Part shown: positions 25,971 to 35,409 of the stretch, one piece after another | Position numbering within the stretch: position 1 is the first letter of the stretch | Layout of the letters: each line of letters opens with the position of its first letter | Assembly: GCF_023072615.1 (NCBI RefSeq) | Contig: NZ_JAKNRW010000022.1 | Location: 19,699 to 83,698, forward strand | Length of the DNA: 64,000 nt | DNA from: Pseudomonas violetae | GTDB lineage: Bacteria; Pseudomonadota; Gammaproteobacteria; Pseudomonadales; Pseudomonadaceae | Reading direction: 5' to 3' | Translations under genes and position numbers: made by a program | Notes under the pieces: generated by a model | What the model saw: only the letters and a program-made list of their open reading frames with translations | Database searches by the model: none | What the model was told of the DNA's origin: nothing

Positions 25971-25995
25971 AAAAGGGCTCCTAGAAGGAGCCCTT
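25971..25995 (-). terminator. Terminator of rmf
   Basis: GGGCTCC/GGAGCCC stem with a TTTTTT run on the minus strand, between the convergent pyrD and rmf genes and 88 bases beyond the rmf stop. Confidence 0.82.
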
Positions 25996-26082
25996 GGGCC
26001 GGAGCCCGCCGCCCGGATGGGGCGTGCGTGGTTAATCAAGCAGTATTCAGATTGTCGTGTCTGAGTGTTAGCCCCTGTAAAA

Positions 26083-26298
26083 TTAGCCGACGGCGTGAAG
26101 TTCGTTGAGTCTGTGGATTCCCGCAGTGCCGGTCATACCGTCCCAGTTGTCGCCGCGTCCTTCTCGCCAGCCGTTGATCCAGGCTTGGCGTACCGACGGT
26201 AGAGTAAATGGGCAAAGCTCACGGGATTTACCACCAACGCCATATTGATATCCGCGCAAAAATGCTCTTTCCAACGGATCACGCTTAAGTCTTCTCAT
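26083..26298 (-). CDS. rmf: Ribosome modulation factor Rmf
   Basis: Encodes 71 residues (MRRLKRDPLERAFLRGYQYGVGGKSRELCP...), the standard Rmf sequence and near-standard length. Rmf binds 70S ribosomes in stationary phase and promotes inactive 100S dimers. It is very basic, as expected of a ribosome-binding protein. The gene stands alone, with a terminator on its 3' side and an unusually structured 5' region. Confidence 0.95.
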   Translation of the reverse strand: MRRLKRDPLERAFLRGYQYGVGGKSRELCPFTLPSVRQAWINGWREGRGDNWDGMTGTAGIHRLNELHAVG

Positions 26299-26828
26299 AG
26301 GGTGTTGCCCTCACTTGTTGACTGTATTTTTCGCGTTGACCTCAATTGAGGTCTGGCAGAAATATCCTGCCGTTGGGGGGCTCGCTGCCGGCGTCGCGAG
26401 CCAAGTTGTTGACGTCGTTGCGGCGTCAACCTGAGGTGAGTTCTAACCAATGCGTCACATCGAGGGAATGATCGTTTTGTCATAAGGACGTAACTATTGA
26501 GGTGGTATGGCCATAAGTAACACGATATTTGCCAGCGTTTATTGGTCAAAGCCCGGTATGATCGGCACCCCGCAGGATGATGATGTTAATCCCTTAGTGA
26601 GAATGCCTCGCGTTGAGCGAGGGAATTATTCGACGAAGGGTCAAGTTATGACATTTTGTTGCATCAACTTTTTTACCTGTCTTTGCATCTAAGCTCCTTT
26701 ACACCGAGCAGCAAGGGTGGGTCGGCACACCTTCGTGCCACGCGGGCGTTCTTTTAGAAAAACGCCTGATTGAAAACCGGACCGGCAATGCGTTGCCCGT
26801 TCACTCAGCTAAAGGTTCTGGAATTCCC
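26299..26828. other. 530-base intergenic region between divergent rmf and rlmKL
   Basis: No convincing coding sequence. It holds a perfect 16-bp palindrome GACCTCAATTGAGGTC (26338-26353), two adjacent 7-bp hairpins (26379-26402 GGCTCGC/GCGAGCC; 26408-26430 GTTGACG/CGTCAAC), a CCTCGC-GTTGA-GCGAGG hairpin (26606-26622), a GGCAC/GTGCC hairpin near 26722-26737 and a GGCGTT/AACGCC hairpin near 26748-26769. The first three lie in or near the rmf 5' untranslated region; the last two lie in the rlmKL leader. Confidence 0.6.
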
Positions 26829-29099
26829 ATGTCCGATCGTTTCGAACTCTTCCTCACTTGCCCAAAAGGCCTTGAAGGCCTGCTCATCGAGGAAGCCATC
26901 GGGCTTGGCCTTGAGGAAGCGCGTGAGCACACCTCTGCCGTGCGCGGCATGGCAACCATGGAAACCGCCTACCGCCTGTGCCTGTGGTCGCGACTGGCGA
27001 ACCGGGTGCTGCTGGTGCTCAAGCGTTTCCCGATGAAGGACGCCGAAGACCTCTACCACGGTGTGCTCGATATTGAATGGCAGGACCATATGCTCAGCGA
27101 CGGCACCCTGGCCGTCGAGTTCAGCGGTCACGGCTCGGGCATCGACAACACTCACTTCGGCGCCTTGAAGGTCAAGGATGCCATCGTTGACAAGTTGCGC
27201 ACCCCACAAGGCGACCGTCCGTCGATCGATAAACTTAACCCGGACCTGCGTATTCATCTGCGCCTGGACCGTGGTGAAGCAATCCTTTCGCTCGATCTGT
27301 CCGGCCACAGCCTTCACCAGCGCGGTTATCGCCTGCAGCAGGGGGCCGCTCCGTTGAAGGAAAACCTCGCGGCGGCGATCCTGATCCGTTCCGGCTGGCC
27401 ACGGATTGCTGCTGACGGCGGCGCCCTGGCTGACCCGATGTGTGGTGTGGGCACTTTCCTGGTCGAAGCGGCGATGATCGCCGCCGACATGGCACCCAAC
27501 CTGCGTCGCGAGCAATGGGGCTTCACCGCCTGGCTCGGCCACGTTCCGGCGCTGTGGAAAAAACTTCACGAAGAAGCGACAGAGCGTTGCGCCGCCGGGC
27601 TGGCCAAGCCACCGCTGTGGATTCGCGGTTACGAAGCGGACCCGCGCCTGATACAGCCGGGCCGCAACAACGTTGAGCGGGCTGGCCTGAGCGAGTGGAT
27701 CAAGATCTATCAGGGCGAAGTCGGCACCTTTGAGCCGCGTCCGGACCAGAACCAGAAAGGCCTGGTCATCTGTAACCCGCCGTACGGTGAGCGCCTGGGC
27801 GATGAGGCGAGCCTGCTCTATCTCTACCAGAATCTCGGCGAGCGCCTGCGTCAGGCCTGCCTGAACTGGGAAGCCGCAGTGTTCACCGGCGCGCCGGACC
27901 TGGGTAAGCGCATGGGCATTCGCAGCCACAAGCAATACTCGTTCTGGAACGGCGCCTTGCCGTGCAAACTGCTGCTGATCAAGGTCACCCCCGACCAGTT
28001 CGTCACTGGCGAACGGCGTACCCCGGAACAACGCCAGGTCGAGCGCGAGCAGGCCGAGGTTCAGGTCGAAGGCAACGACGTGGTGCCGGGCAAGTACGAG
28101 AAGTACAACAAGAACGGCAACCCGATCAAACCAGCTCCAGTGGTGATCGAACAACCGCGCTTGAGCGAGGGCGGGCAGATGTTCGCCAATCGCCTGCAGA
28201 AGAACCTCAAGGCCTTGGGCAAGTGGGTCAAGCGCGAGGGCATCGACTGCTACCGCGTCTACGATGCTGATATGCCGGAATACTCCATGGCCATCGACCT
28301 GTATCAGGATTGGGTCCACGTCCAGGAATACGCCGCGCCAAAATCCATCGACCCGGAAAAAGCCTCGGCGCGCATGTTCGATGCCCTGGCCGCGATTCCC
28401 CAAGCGTTGAACGTCGACAAGAGCCGCGTAGTGGTCAAGCGTCGCGAGCGTCAGAGCGGCACCAAGCAATACGAGCGCCAGGCGGCGCAGGGCAAGTTCG
28501 TCGAGGTCAACGAAGGTGGTGTCAAGCTGCTGGTGAACCTCACCGACTACCTCGACACCGGCCTGTTTCTCGATCACCGGCCGATGCGCATGCGCATTCA
28601 GCAAGAGGCGGCAGGCAAGCGCTTCCTCAACCTGTACTGCTACACCGCGACGGCCAGTGTGCATGCAGCCAAGGGTGGCGCGCGCAGCACCACCAGCGTC
28701 GACCTGTCGAAAACCTACCTGGACTGGGCTCGCCGCAACCTGTCGCTCAATGGCTTCTCCGACAAGAACCGCCTGGAGCAGGGTGACGTGATGGTTTGGC
28801 TGGACGCCTGCCGTGATGAGTACGACCTGATCTTCATTGACCCGCCGACCTTCTCCAACTCCAAGCGCATGGAAGGGATCTTCGACGTGCAACGTGACCA
28901 GGTGCAATTGATCGACCTGGCCATGGCGCGACTCGCACCGGGTGGTGTGTTGTACTTCTCCAACAACTTCCGCAAGTTCGAACTCGAGCCTAACCTGAGC
29001 GAGCGCTACGCAGTCGAGGAGATCACCGCCAAGACCATCGACCCGGATTTTGCCCGTAATGGCAAGATCCATCGCGCCTGGAAAATCATGGCGCGCTGA
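26829..29099 (+). CDS. rlmL: Bifunctional 23S rRNA methyltransferase RlmKL
   Basis: Encodes 756 residues and carries two methyltransferases in one chain. The N-terminal half has a THUMP RNA-binding domain (about 45-155) and the RlmL domain that makes m2G2445, with the catalytic NPPYGERLG near residue 317. The C-terminal half is RlmK, which makes m7G2069, with FLDHRPMRMRI, a SAM site near FLNLYCYTATASVHAAKGG and DPPTFSNSKRM. The fusion is normal for gammaproteobacteria. Start MSDRFELFLTCPKGLEGLL at 26829 is the family start. Confidence 0.95.
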   Translation: MSDRFELFLTCPKGLEGLLIEEAIGLGLEEAREHTSAVRGMATMETAYRLCLWSRLANRVLLVLKRFPMKDAEDLYHGVLDIEWQDHMLSDGTLAVEFSGHGSGIDNTHFGALKVKDAIVDKLRTPQGDRPSIDKLNPDLRIHLRLDRGEAILSLDLSGHSLHQRGYRLQQGAAPLKENLAAAILIRSGWPRIAADGGALADPMCGVGTFLVEAAMIAADMAPNLRREQWGFTAWLGHVPALWKKLHEEATERCAAGLAKPPLWIRGYEADPRLIQPGRNNVERAGLSEWIKIYQGEVGTFEPRPDQNQKGLVICNPPYGERLGDEASLLYLYQNLGERLRQACLNWEAAVFTGAPDLGKRMGIRSHKQYSFWNGALPCKLLLIKVTPDQFVTGERRTPEQRQVEREQAEVQVEGNDVVPGKYEKYNKNGNPIKPAPVVIEQPRLSEGGQMFANRLQKNLKALGKWVKREGIDCYRVYDADMPEYSMAIDLYQDWVHVQEYAAPKSIDPEKASARMFDALAAIPQALNVDKSRVVVKRRERQSGTKQYERQAAQGKFVEVNEGGVKLLVNLTDYLDTGLFLDHRPMRMRIQQEAAGKRFLNLYCYTATASVHAAKGGARSTTSVDLSKTYLDWARRNLSLNGFSDKNRLEQGDVMVWLDACRDEYDLIFIDPPTFSNSKRMEGIFDVQRDQVQLIDLAMARLAPGGVLYFSNNFRKFELEPNLSERYAVEEITAKTIDPDFARNGKIHRAWKIMAR

Positions 29100-29128
29100 T
29101 GGCGGTGATGGCTGTTACTGATTAGGCC

Positions 29129-29229
29129 TGTAGGAGCGAGCTTGCTCGCGAAAAACCCGAGAACGCCACGTGTAACCCGACAACCCACGTAATCGTTCAC
29201 GACCATCGCGAGCAAGCTCGCTCCTACAA
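29129..29229. repeat. REP/BIME inverted pair after rlmKL
   Basis: REP CTGTAGGAGCGAGCTTGCTC at 29129-29152 and its inverted partner at about 29205-29229, with a spacer ending TAATCGTTCACGACCATCGC, closely similar to the spacers of the pairs at 33930 and 59436. Confidence 0.85.
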
Positions 29230-29323
29230 GGTTTTACCCGCTAGCCAAATTAGTGGCTAATGGCTATAACTCAACCTAGGGCCAGTGGGTTTTCCCGGCA
29301 CTTGGCGTTTTGAGTCTGCCTAT

Positions 29324-31714
29324 ATGTCGCTGCACGTTGTGCGCCCAAAGATCCTGGGGTTTATCAGTGAACACGTTTCGGCCTGGCTGGTCGCGCTGCT
29401 CGTATTGCTCGTCGGCGGGACTCTCACCGGACTGCTCGCCTGGTCGACACAGAACCTGTTCCAGCATCAATTACGGCAACGTTTCCAACTGCTGGCCAGT
29501 GAACGCTACAGTCGTATCCAAGAACGTTTCGAAGACCAGGAGCAGCGTCTCGACGGGCTCCGCCGGTTCTATTCCAATTCCGGCGAGGTCTCCCGCGAGG
29601 AGTTCGACGGTTATGCCAAACCTCTTTTGCATCGCACCCAGGCCTACTCATGGGCCCCGCGGATATCCCGTGCTGGACGGGCGGCGCTGGAGCAAGCGGC
29701 GCACGAAGAAGGCCTTAGCGAATTCAGCGTGCTCGAGCTGGATGCCTCAGGGCGTCTGCAAATAGCCGCTGAGCGCGACGAGTATGCCCCGGTGCTGTAC
29801 ACCCAGACCCAAAGTCGGCTACCCACGCCGCTGGGTTTCGACTTGCTCGGCCAACCTCAGCGCCGTGCGACGCTGGAGAGGGCTGATGCCCTCGGCGGCA
29901 TGGCGGTGTCGGAACCCCTTTACCTGGTGGGTATCGAGCCCACCTATGCCCGCGCAATCCTGCTGGTCGCGCCAGTCGGCCATTCTCTACAACCGGGGGC
30001 GGTGCCCGAAGGCTACGTCATGGCAGTCATCAGCATGCGCCAACTGTTGGCGGATGGATTGCCGGAGGAGAGCCATGATTTTCTCTCGGTACGCCTTCTG
30101 GACCTGTCCACCGCTGACCAGCATGAAGTGCTGTACGAATCGAGCAACACACCGGCCGTCAGCGAGCTATCCTCGACCCAACTGATTCGCCTTGCCGACC
30201 ACTCGTATCAGGTCGAGATGCGGCCCAGCGTCGGGTTTATCAAGGCCAACCCTTCTTCCCTCAGCAGCCTGGTAGCGCTTGGCGGCATGCTCAGCCTGCT
30301 GCTCAGCGCCTTGCTCTACGTGTTGGTCAGCCAGCGGCACCGGGCGCTTAAGATGGTTGAGCAACGGACTCAAGAGTTGCGCGCCCGCGAGCAGGAGTTG
30401 CGCGGTACACATGGCCAGTTGCGCGGCGTCCTGGATGCCGCGACGCAGGTGGCGATCATTGCCACGGACCTGCGCGGGGTCATCACCACCTTCAATGCCG
30501 GCGCCGAGCACATGCTCGGCTATACCAGCGCCGAGGTGGTGGGCTGCATGACCTTGGAAAACCTGCACCTGCCCCGGGAGCTCCTGGCCCGCTCGACAGA
30601 ACTGAGTGCGCGGTATGGCAAGTCGATTCCAACCTGCCAGGCGATGTTGGTCGAGGGCGGCGAGAAGGGCGGCCACGAAGCGCGGGAATGGACGCTGGTG
30701 CGCAGCGACGGCAGTTACCTGGCGGGCAATATGCTGGCCACGCCAGTGCTCGACGAGCAGGGGCTGTGGGTCGGTCACTTGGCGATCTGCATCGACATCA
30801 CCGAGCGCAAGCGGGTCCACGAGGCGCTGGCGGCACGTGATCTGTTGCTGAAGAAACTCAGCGCCCATGTGCCGGGAGGCATCTACCAGTTCAAGATGGA
30901 ATTCGACGGACGTTTCAGCGTGATCTACGCCAGTGACGGGATCCGCGAGATCTATGAGCTCGAGCCCGACGTTCTGTTGCTCAACGCCGAGGCGATCTTC
31001 ACCCGCATTCACCCACAGGACACCACGCGAGTGCGCGCCTCGATCCGGGCTTCGGCGGACACCCTCAGCCCGTGGCGCGAGGAATACCGGGTGCAGTTGC
31101 CCATTCGCGGGCTGCGGTGGGTGCGTGGCGAGGCAACCCCCGAGGAGCTGCCAGGTGGTGGGGTGCTGTGGCACGGTTACATCTCCGACATCTCCGACCT
31201 CAAGCGCGTGGAAGAGGAGTTACGAGCGCTGTCGGTGACGGACTCGCTGACGGGGATTCACAACCGCCGCTACTTCCAGGAGCGCCTGATCACTGAAATG
31301 GCCCGGGTCGAGCGAGGTGGTGGCGAGTTGTCGGTGATCATGCTCGATGTCGATCACTTCAAACGCATCAATGACCAGCATGGTCACGCGGTGGGCGACC
31401 GGGTGCTGCAGGCGGTGTGCGAACGCATCGGCCATCGGTTGCGGCGCACTGATGTGTTCTGCCGTCTAGGCGGCGAAGAGTTCATGGTGCTTTGCCCGGA
31501 TATCAACAGCGAACACGCGCACGTGCTGGCGCTGCAGCTGTGGCAGGCGTTGCGCAGTTCGCCGATCGATGGAGTGGGGACCGTCACCGCAAGTTTCGGG
31601 ATTGCCAGCTGGCGCGCCGGTGAGGGCGCGGATGCGCTGCTGTTGCGGGCGGATTCAGGGGTGTATGCGGCGAAGCAGGCGGGACGGGATCGGGTTGAGG
31701 CGGAGATGAGTTAA
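29324..31714 (+). CDS. Membrane diguanylate cyclase with CHASE, two PAS and GGDEF domains
   Basis: Encodes 796 residues. A membrane helix (about 15-40) and a second (about 288-310) flank a periplasmic CHASE sensor domain; two PAS domains follow (about 355-475 and 505-615), then a GGDEF domain (630-790). The active motif is GGEEF, intact, and the sequence RRTD five residues upstream matches the RxxD inhibitory site, so it should make cyclic-di-GMP under product feedback. The ligand of the CHASE domain is unknown. The start is uncertain: a GTG at 29285 is also open; ATG 29324 puts the first helix close to the N-terminus. Confidence 0.88.
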   Translation: MSLHVVRPKILGFISEHVSAWLVALLVLLVGGTLTGLLAWSTQNLFQHQLRQRFQLLASERYSRIQERFEDQEQRLDGLRRFYSNSGEVSREEFDGYAKPLLHRTQAYSWAPRISRAGRAALEQAAHEEGLSEFSVLELDASGRLQIAAERDEYAPVLYTQTQSRLPTPLGFDLLGQPQRRATLERADALGGMAVSEPLYLVGIEPTYARAILLVAPVGHSLQPGAVPEGYVMAVISMRQLLADGLPEESHDFLSVRLLDLSTADQHEVLYESSNTPAVSELSSTQLIRLADHSYQVEMRPSVGFIKANPSSLSSLVALGGMLSLLLSALLYVLVSQRHRALKMVEQRTQELRAREQELRGTHGQLRGVLDAATQVAIIATDLRGVITTFNAGAEHMLGYTSAEVVGCMTLENLHLPRELLARSTELSARYGKSIPTCQAMLVEGGEKGGHEAREWTLVRSDGSYLAGNMLATPVLDEQGLWVGHLAICIDITERKRVHEALAARDLLLKKLSAHVPGGIYQFKMEFDGRFSVIYASDGIREIYELEPDVLLLNAEAIFTRIHPQDTTRVRASIRASADTLSPWREEYRVQLPIRGLRWVRGEATPEELPGGGVLWHGYISDISDLKRVEEELRALSVTDSLTGIHNRRYFQERLITEMARVERGGGELSVIMLDVDHFKRINDQHGHAVGDRVLQAVCERIGHRLRRTDVFCRLGGEEFMVLCPDINSEHAHVLALQLWQALRSSPIDGVGTVTASFGIASWRAGEGADALLLRADSGVYAAKQAGRDRVEAEMS

Positions 31715-31740
31715 GGGGGGCGGGAGAAAAGATCGCAGAG

Positions 31741-31815
31741 CTCCTACACAGCTCCTACAGGTGTGCACAAAACCCTGTAGGAGCTGTCGAGTGAATCGAG
31801 GCTGCGATCTCTTGA
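31741..31815. repeat. Palindromic repeat between the cyclase and dacB
   Basis: GAGCTCCTACA is repeated with variation at 31739 and 31750, and an inverted partner CCTGTAGGAGCTGTCGAGTG begins at about 31776. This differs from the two REP types seen elsewhere in the window and fills the gap between two convergent genes. Confidence 0.6.
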
Positions 31816-31825
31816 TCTTTATCGA

Positions 31826-33286
31826 CTACAGAACCGAAGCAGTTTCAGGCAGTTTCGGTTGGCGATACAGGTCCAGCAGCACCTGATCCAGCACCGACGA
31901 TGCACCGAAAGGCGCCTTGTCGTTGAGGATCGCCACCACCGCCCAGGTATTGCCATTAACGTCGCGGCTGAAGCCGGAAATCGCCCGCACGGTGTTCAGC
32001 GTGCCGGTCTTGACGTGAGCTTCACCGCGCATTGCAGTGGTCTTCAGGCGTTTACGCATGGTGCCATCGGTGCCGGCAATCGGCATCGAACTGATGAACT
32101 CGGCGGCGTACGGGCTGCGCCATGCGGCCTGCAGCATTGCCGCCATTTCACGGGCACTCACGCGCTCGGCTCGGGACAGGCCGGAGCCGTTCTCCATGAT
32201 CAGGTGCGGTGCGGTAATGCCTTTTTTCGCCAGCCATTGGCGAATCACGCGCTGGGCCGCCTTGGCGTCATCGCCGTCGGCATCGGTGCGATAGCGTTGG
32301 CCGAGGCTCAGGAACAGCTGCTGGGCCATGGTGTTGTTACTGTACTTGTTGATGTCGCGGATGATTTCCGCCAGGTCCGGCGAGTAGGCACGGGCTAGCA
32401 ACTTGGCGCCGCTTGGCGTCGGGGCCAGCAGGTCCTTGCCCTGGATGCTACCGCCCAGTTCCTTCCAGATCGCCCGTACGGCACCCGCAGTGTAGGTCGC
32501 GTGGTCAAGCAACGACAGGTAGGTCTGCGAGCTGCAGCCTTCGCCAAGCTGGCCGCCAACGGTCACGGTCACGCTACCATCGGCCTGGGTCACCGGGTTG
32601 TAACGTACGCCACCGGTACATTGTTTGGAATTGATCGCCTTGACCTGGTTTTCGATGCGAATCGATGCAATCGGCGGCTCGACCGACACCAGCACCCGGC
32701 CATTATCGTTACGCGCGACAAAGCGCAGCGCCTTGAGGTTGACCAGCAGCGAATCCGGTTTGACCAGGAACGGCTTGTTCTTGTCATTGCCGTCATCGTT
32801 GAACGCGGGCAACTGCGGTTGGGTGAAGAAGTTGCGGTCCAGTACCAGGTTGCCGGTGATCTGCGTCACACCATTGGCGCGCAGGTCACGCATCAGCAGC
32901 CAGAGTTTCTCCATGTTGAGCTTCGGGTCGCCGCCGCCCTTGAGGTAAAGGTTACCGTTGAGGGTCCCGCCGCTCAGGGTGCCATCAGTGTAAAACTCGG
33001 TTTTCCACTGGTGATTCGGGCCGAGCATTTCCAGCGCCGCATAGGTGGTGACGAGTTTCATGGTCGAGGCAGGGTTGACCGAGACATCGGCGTTGTAGAT
33101 GGTCGGCGTGCCCGGGCCATTGAGCGGGATCAGCACCAGGGACAGGGCGCTGTCGGGCAACTTACTGGCCTTGAGGGCTTTTTCGACGTTGGGGGTGAGG
33201 CCGGTGATGATGGGAGCGGCGTTAACAGGAAAGGCCAATGGAAGTAGCAAGCCGGCCAGCAACAATGGACGCAAAGATTTGATCAT
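31826..33286 (-). CDS. dacB: D-alanyl-D-alanine carboxypeptidase/endopeptidase (PBP4 type)
   Basis: Encodes 486 residues with a signal peptide (residues 1-24, cut after VNAA). It is a periplasmic class C penicillin-binding protein that trims and opens peptidoglycan cross-links. The active-site triad of motifs is complete: SxxK as S74-TMK, SxN in KYSNNTMAQQL, and KTG in VKTGTLNTVRA. The large insertion between SxxK and SxN, with LKGGGDPKL, is typical of PBP4. Start 33286 chosen because the signal peptide begins there; the longer open frame upstream has no signal features. Confidence 0.93.
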   Translation of the reverse strand: MIKSLRPLLLAGLLLPLAFPVNAAPIITGLTPNVEKALKASKLPDSALSLVLIPLNGPGTPTIYNADVSVNPASTMKLVTTYAALEMLGPNHQWKTEFYTDGTLSGGTLNGNLYLKGGGDPKLNMEKLWLLMRDLRANGVTQITGNLVLDRNFFTQPQLPAFNDDGNDKNKPFLVKPDSLLVNLKALRFVARNDNGRVLVSVEPPIASIRIENQVKAINSKQCTGGVRYNPVTQADGSVTVTVGGQLGEGCSSQTYLSLLDHATYTAGAVRAIWKELGGSIQGKDLLAPTPSGAKLLARAYSPDLAEIIRDINKYSNNTMAQQLFLSLGQRYRTDADGDDAKAAQRVIRQWLAKKGITAPHLIMENGSGLSRAERVSAREMAAMLQAAWRSPYAAEFISSMPIAGTDGTMRKRLKTTAMRGEAHVKTGTLNTVRAISGFSRDVNGNTWAVVAILNDKAPFGASSVLDQVLLDLYRQPKLPETASVL

Positions 33287-33520
33287 TTGAAATAGAACCC
33301 TGCATTCGAGGGGTGAAAAGACGAGGGCGTGAAGATAAATTCCCTCAGAGGTCACGAAAGTGTCGGCATTATGCCCCATGCTGTATCAGCTTGTGCCGTG
33401 AGCCAGGCACCTAATCCGCTATTTTTTTACCAGCGGTAGGTCGAGCTTCCCATAGAGGCAGGCAATCGGTGACTTAAACTGCTAAAGTGCCGCCCGTTAT
33501 TACTTATGAGGATTGTTCCA

Positions 33521-33865
33521 ATGGCGACTAACCGTTCCCAGCGTCTGCGCAAAAAATTGTGCGTCGATGAATTTCAAGAGCTGGGTTTCGAGCTGAACCT
33601 GGATTTCAAAGAAGATTTGGCTGATGAAGCCATTGATGCTTTCCTCGACGCGTTCCTGAAAGAAGCCATGGAAGCCAACGGCCTGGGCTATGTTGGCGGC
33701 GACGACTTCGGTCTGGTATGCCTGCAGAAGCGTGGCTCGGTGTCCGAAGAGCAACGTGCAGCTGTCGAAGCCTGGCTCAAAGGCCGCAGCGAACTGACCG
33801 AAGCAACGGTCAGCCCGCTGATCGACGTCTGGTACCCGGAAAAGCCAATCAATCCGGTAGCTTGA
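33521..33865 (+). CDS. yggL: YggL family 50S ribosome-binding protein (DUF469)
   Basis: Encodes 114 residues starting MATNRSQRLRKKLCVDEFQELGFELNL, the typical YggL N-terminus. Family members associate with the 50S subunit and affect assembly or translation, but the precise role is not settled. The centre is acidic and rich in Asp/Glu (EDLADEAIDAFLDAFL). The gene is monocistronic and ends in a strong terminator. The ATG at 33521 has a weak purine-rich site (GAGGATTG) upstream. Confidence 0.9.
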   Translation: MATNRSQRLRKKLCVDEFQELGFELNLDFKEDLADEAIDAFLDAFLKEAMEANGLGYVGGDDFGLVCLQKRGSVSEEQRAAVEAWLKGRSELTEATVSPLIDVWYPEKPINPVA

Positions 33866-33876
33866 TGTTGTAAAAG

Positions 33877-33906
33877 AACGGCGACCCAAGGGTCGCCGTT
33901 TTTTTT
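33877..33906 (+). terminator. Terminator of yggL
   Basis: AACGGCGACCC/GGGTCGCCGTT perfect stem followed by eight T. Confidence 0.9.
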
Positions 33907-33929
33907 GCCGGAAATCCGCCCCCGGCTCC

Positions 33930-34031
33930 CTGTAGGAGCGAGCTTGCTCGCGATGGACCTGAGGACGCCAAGGGGTGTCAGGTTTCCCGCTTAATCGTTA
34001 ACGTCCATCGCGAGCGAGCTCGCTCCTACAG
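33930..34031. repeat. REP/BIME inverted pair overlapping the end of the BenE-family gene
   Basis: REP copies at 33930-33956 and 34003-34031 enclose a spacer with CCCGCTTAATCGTTAACGTC. The stop codon of the adjacent minus-strand gene (34026-34028) is formed by the CTCCTACAG end of the repeat. Confidence 0.85.
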
Positions 34032-35219
34032 GGCCTTGCGCCAGTTCAGGATCACCAGCGTCAACACCCCCGCCACAATCCCCCAAAACGCCGAGCCAAT
34101 GGAAAACAGCGTCAACCCCGACGCCGTGACCATGAAGGTGATCAGCGCCGCTTCTCGCTCCTTGACCTCGGTCATGGCAACGCTCAAGCCATTGATGATC
34201 GAGCCGAACAACGCCAGCGCCGCAATCGACAACACCAATTCCTTTGGCAGTGCCGCAAACAACGCCGCCAGCGTGGCGCCAAACACCCCGGCGATGCCGT
34301 AGAAAATCCCGCACCACACCGCCGCCGTGTAACGCTTGTTGCGATCTTCATGGGCATGGGGCCCGGTGCAGATGGCCGCGCTGATCGCCGCCAGGTTGAT
34401 GCCATGGGAGCCGAAGGGCGCCAGCAGCAACGACGCGATGCCGGTGGTGGTGATCAGTGGCGAAGCCGGCACGTTGTAACCGTCGGCCCGCAACACGGCG
34501 ATACCTGGCATGTTCTGCGAAGTCATCGCCACCACGAACAGCGGAATACCGATGCTGATGGTCGCCGCCAGCGAGAAGTGCGGGGTGGTCCAGACCGGCG
34601 TGGCAATTTCCAGATGAAAGGCGCTGAAATCCAGCAGTCCCATGAATCCCGACAGGGCGGTGCCAATCAGCAGCGCGGCCAATACTGCATAGCGCGGTGA
34701 CAGGCGCTTGATCACCAGGTAAGTGAAGAACATACCGAGCACCAGCGCGGTGCGATGCTGCGCGGCGACAAAGATTTCGCTGCCGATCTTGAACAGAATG
34801 CCCGCCAGTAATGCGGCGGCCAAGGAGGCCGGGATTTTTTTTACCAGGCGTTCGAAGCTGCCGGTCAGGCCACAGATAGTCACCAGGAGCGCGCAGGTGA
34901 TGTAGGCACCAATCGCTTCGCCGTAGGTGACGCCGCCCAGGCTGGTAATCAGCAATGCCGCGCCGGGGGTCGACCAGGCGATGGTGATGGGCGTGCGATA
35001 GCGCAGGGACAAGCCGATGGAGCACACCGCCATGCCGATCGAGATCGCCCAGATCCACGACGAAATCTGCCCGCTGCTCAGGCCGGCGGCTTGCCCGGCC
35101 TGGAACATCAGCACCAGTGAACTGGTGTAGCCGGTCATCATGGCGATGAAGCCGGCGACGATGGCCGAAGGCGAGGTATCGGCCAGTGGACGAAGCTGAG
35201 TGTGCGTGGCGTCGTTCAT
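34026..35219 (-). CDS. benE: BenE-family transporter
   Basis: Encodes 397 residues with about twelve hydrophobic segments, matching the BenE (benzoate/H+ symporter, YdcO) family: MTGYTSSLVLMFQAGQAAGLSSGQISSWIWAIS and SPRYAVLAALLIGTALSG, PGIAVLRADGYNVPASPLI. Family members are named for benzoate, but specificity is poorly known and no benzoate-degradation gene is nearby; the flanking genes are a GntR regulator and purine catabolism. Start 35219 (MNDATHTQLRPLAD) was chosen over a longer open frame. The last residues (NWRKAL) are followed by a stop inside a REP. Confidence 0.85.
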   Translation of the reverse strand: MNDATHTQLRPLADTSPSAIVAGFIAMMTGYTSSLVLMFQAGQAAGLSSGQISSWIWAISIGMAVCSIGLSLRYRTPITIAWSTPGAALLITSLGGVTYGEAIGAYITCALLVTICGLTGSFERLVKKIPASLAAALLAGILFKIGSEIFVAAQHRTALVLGMFFTYLVIKRLSPRYAVLAALLIGTALSGFMGLLDFSAFHLEIATPVWTTPHFSLAATISIGIPLFVVAMTSQNMPGIAVLRADGYNVPASPLITTTGIASLLLAPFGSHGINLAAISAAICTGPHAHEDRNKRYTAAVWCGIFYGIAGVFGATLAALFAALPKELVLSIAALALFGSIINGLSVAMTEVKEREAALITFMVTASGLTLFSIGSAFWGIVAGVLTLVILNWRKAL

Positions 35220-35397
35220 GACGGGCTGTTCCTTATTGGCAACGAAATTATCTGAAGCGACGCGACCCCCTGCGGCAGCTCCTACGGGAATCGCATTCAG
35301 GCTGCGGATTCTGCGATCAAGCCTAAACTCAAAAGTAACCATTCGTTGCAATACAGCGGAGCCAACAATCAGCCATACAGTCGTGTTGCCACCATCC

Positions 35398-35409
35398 ATT
35401 GTGTACAAT
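35398..35409. promoter_or_regulatory. FadR/GntR-type operator ATTGTGTACAAT
   Basis: Arms ATTGT and ACAAT flank a GT centre, and the core TTGTGTACAA fits the TNGTNNACNA pattern bound by FCD-class GntR regulators. It lies between the divergent benE-family gene and the GntR gene, 92 bases before the latter's ATG. Confidence 0.6.

Noticed and set aside
26805..29072. Very long minus-strand frame opposite rlmKL
   Set aside because: Antisense shadow; the plus-strand product is unmistakable.
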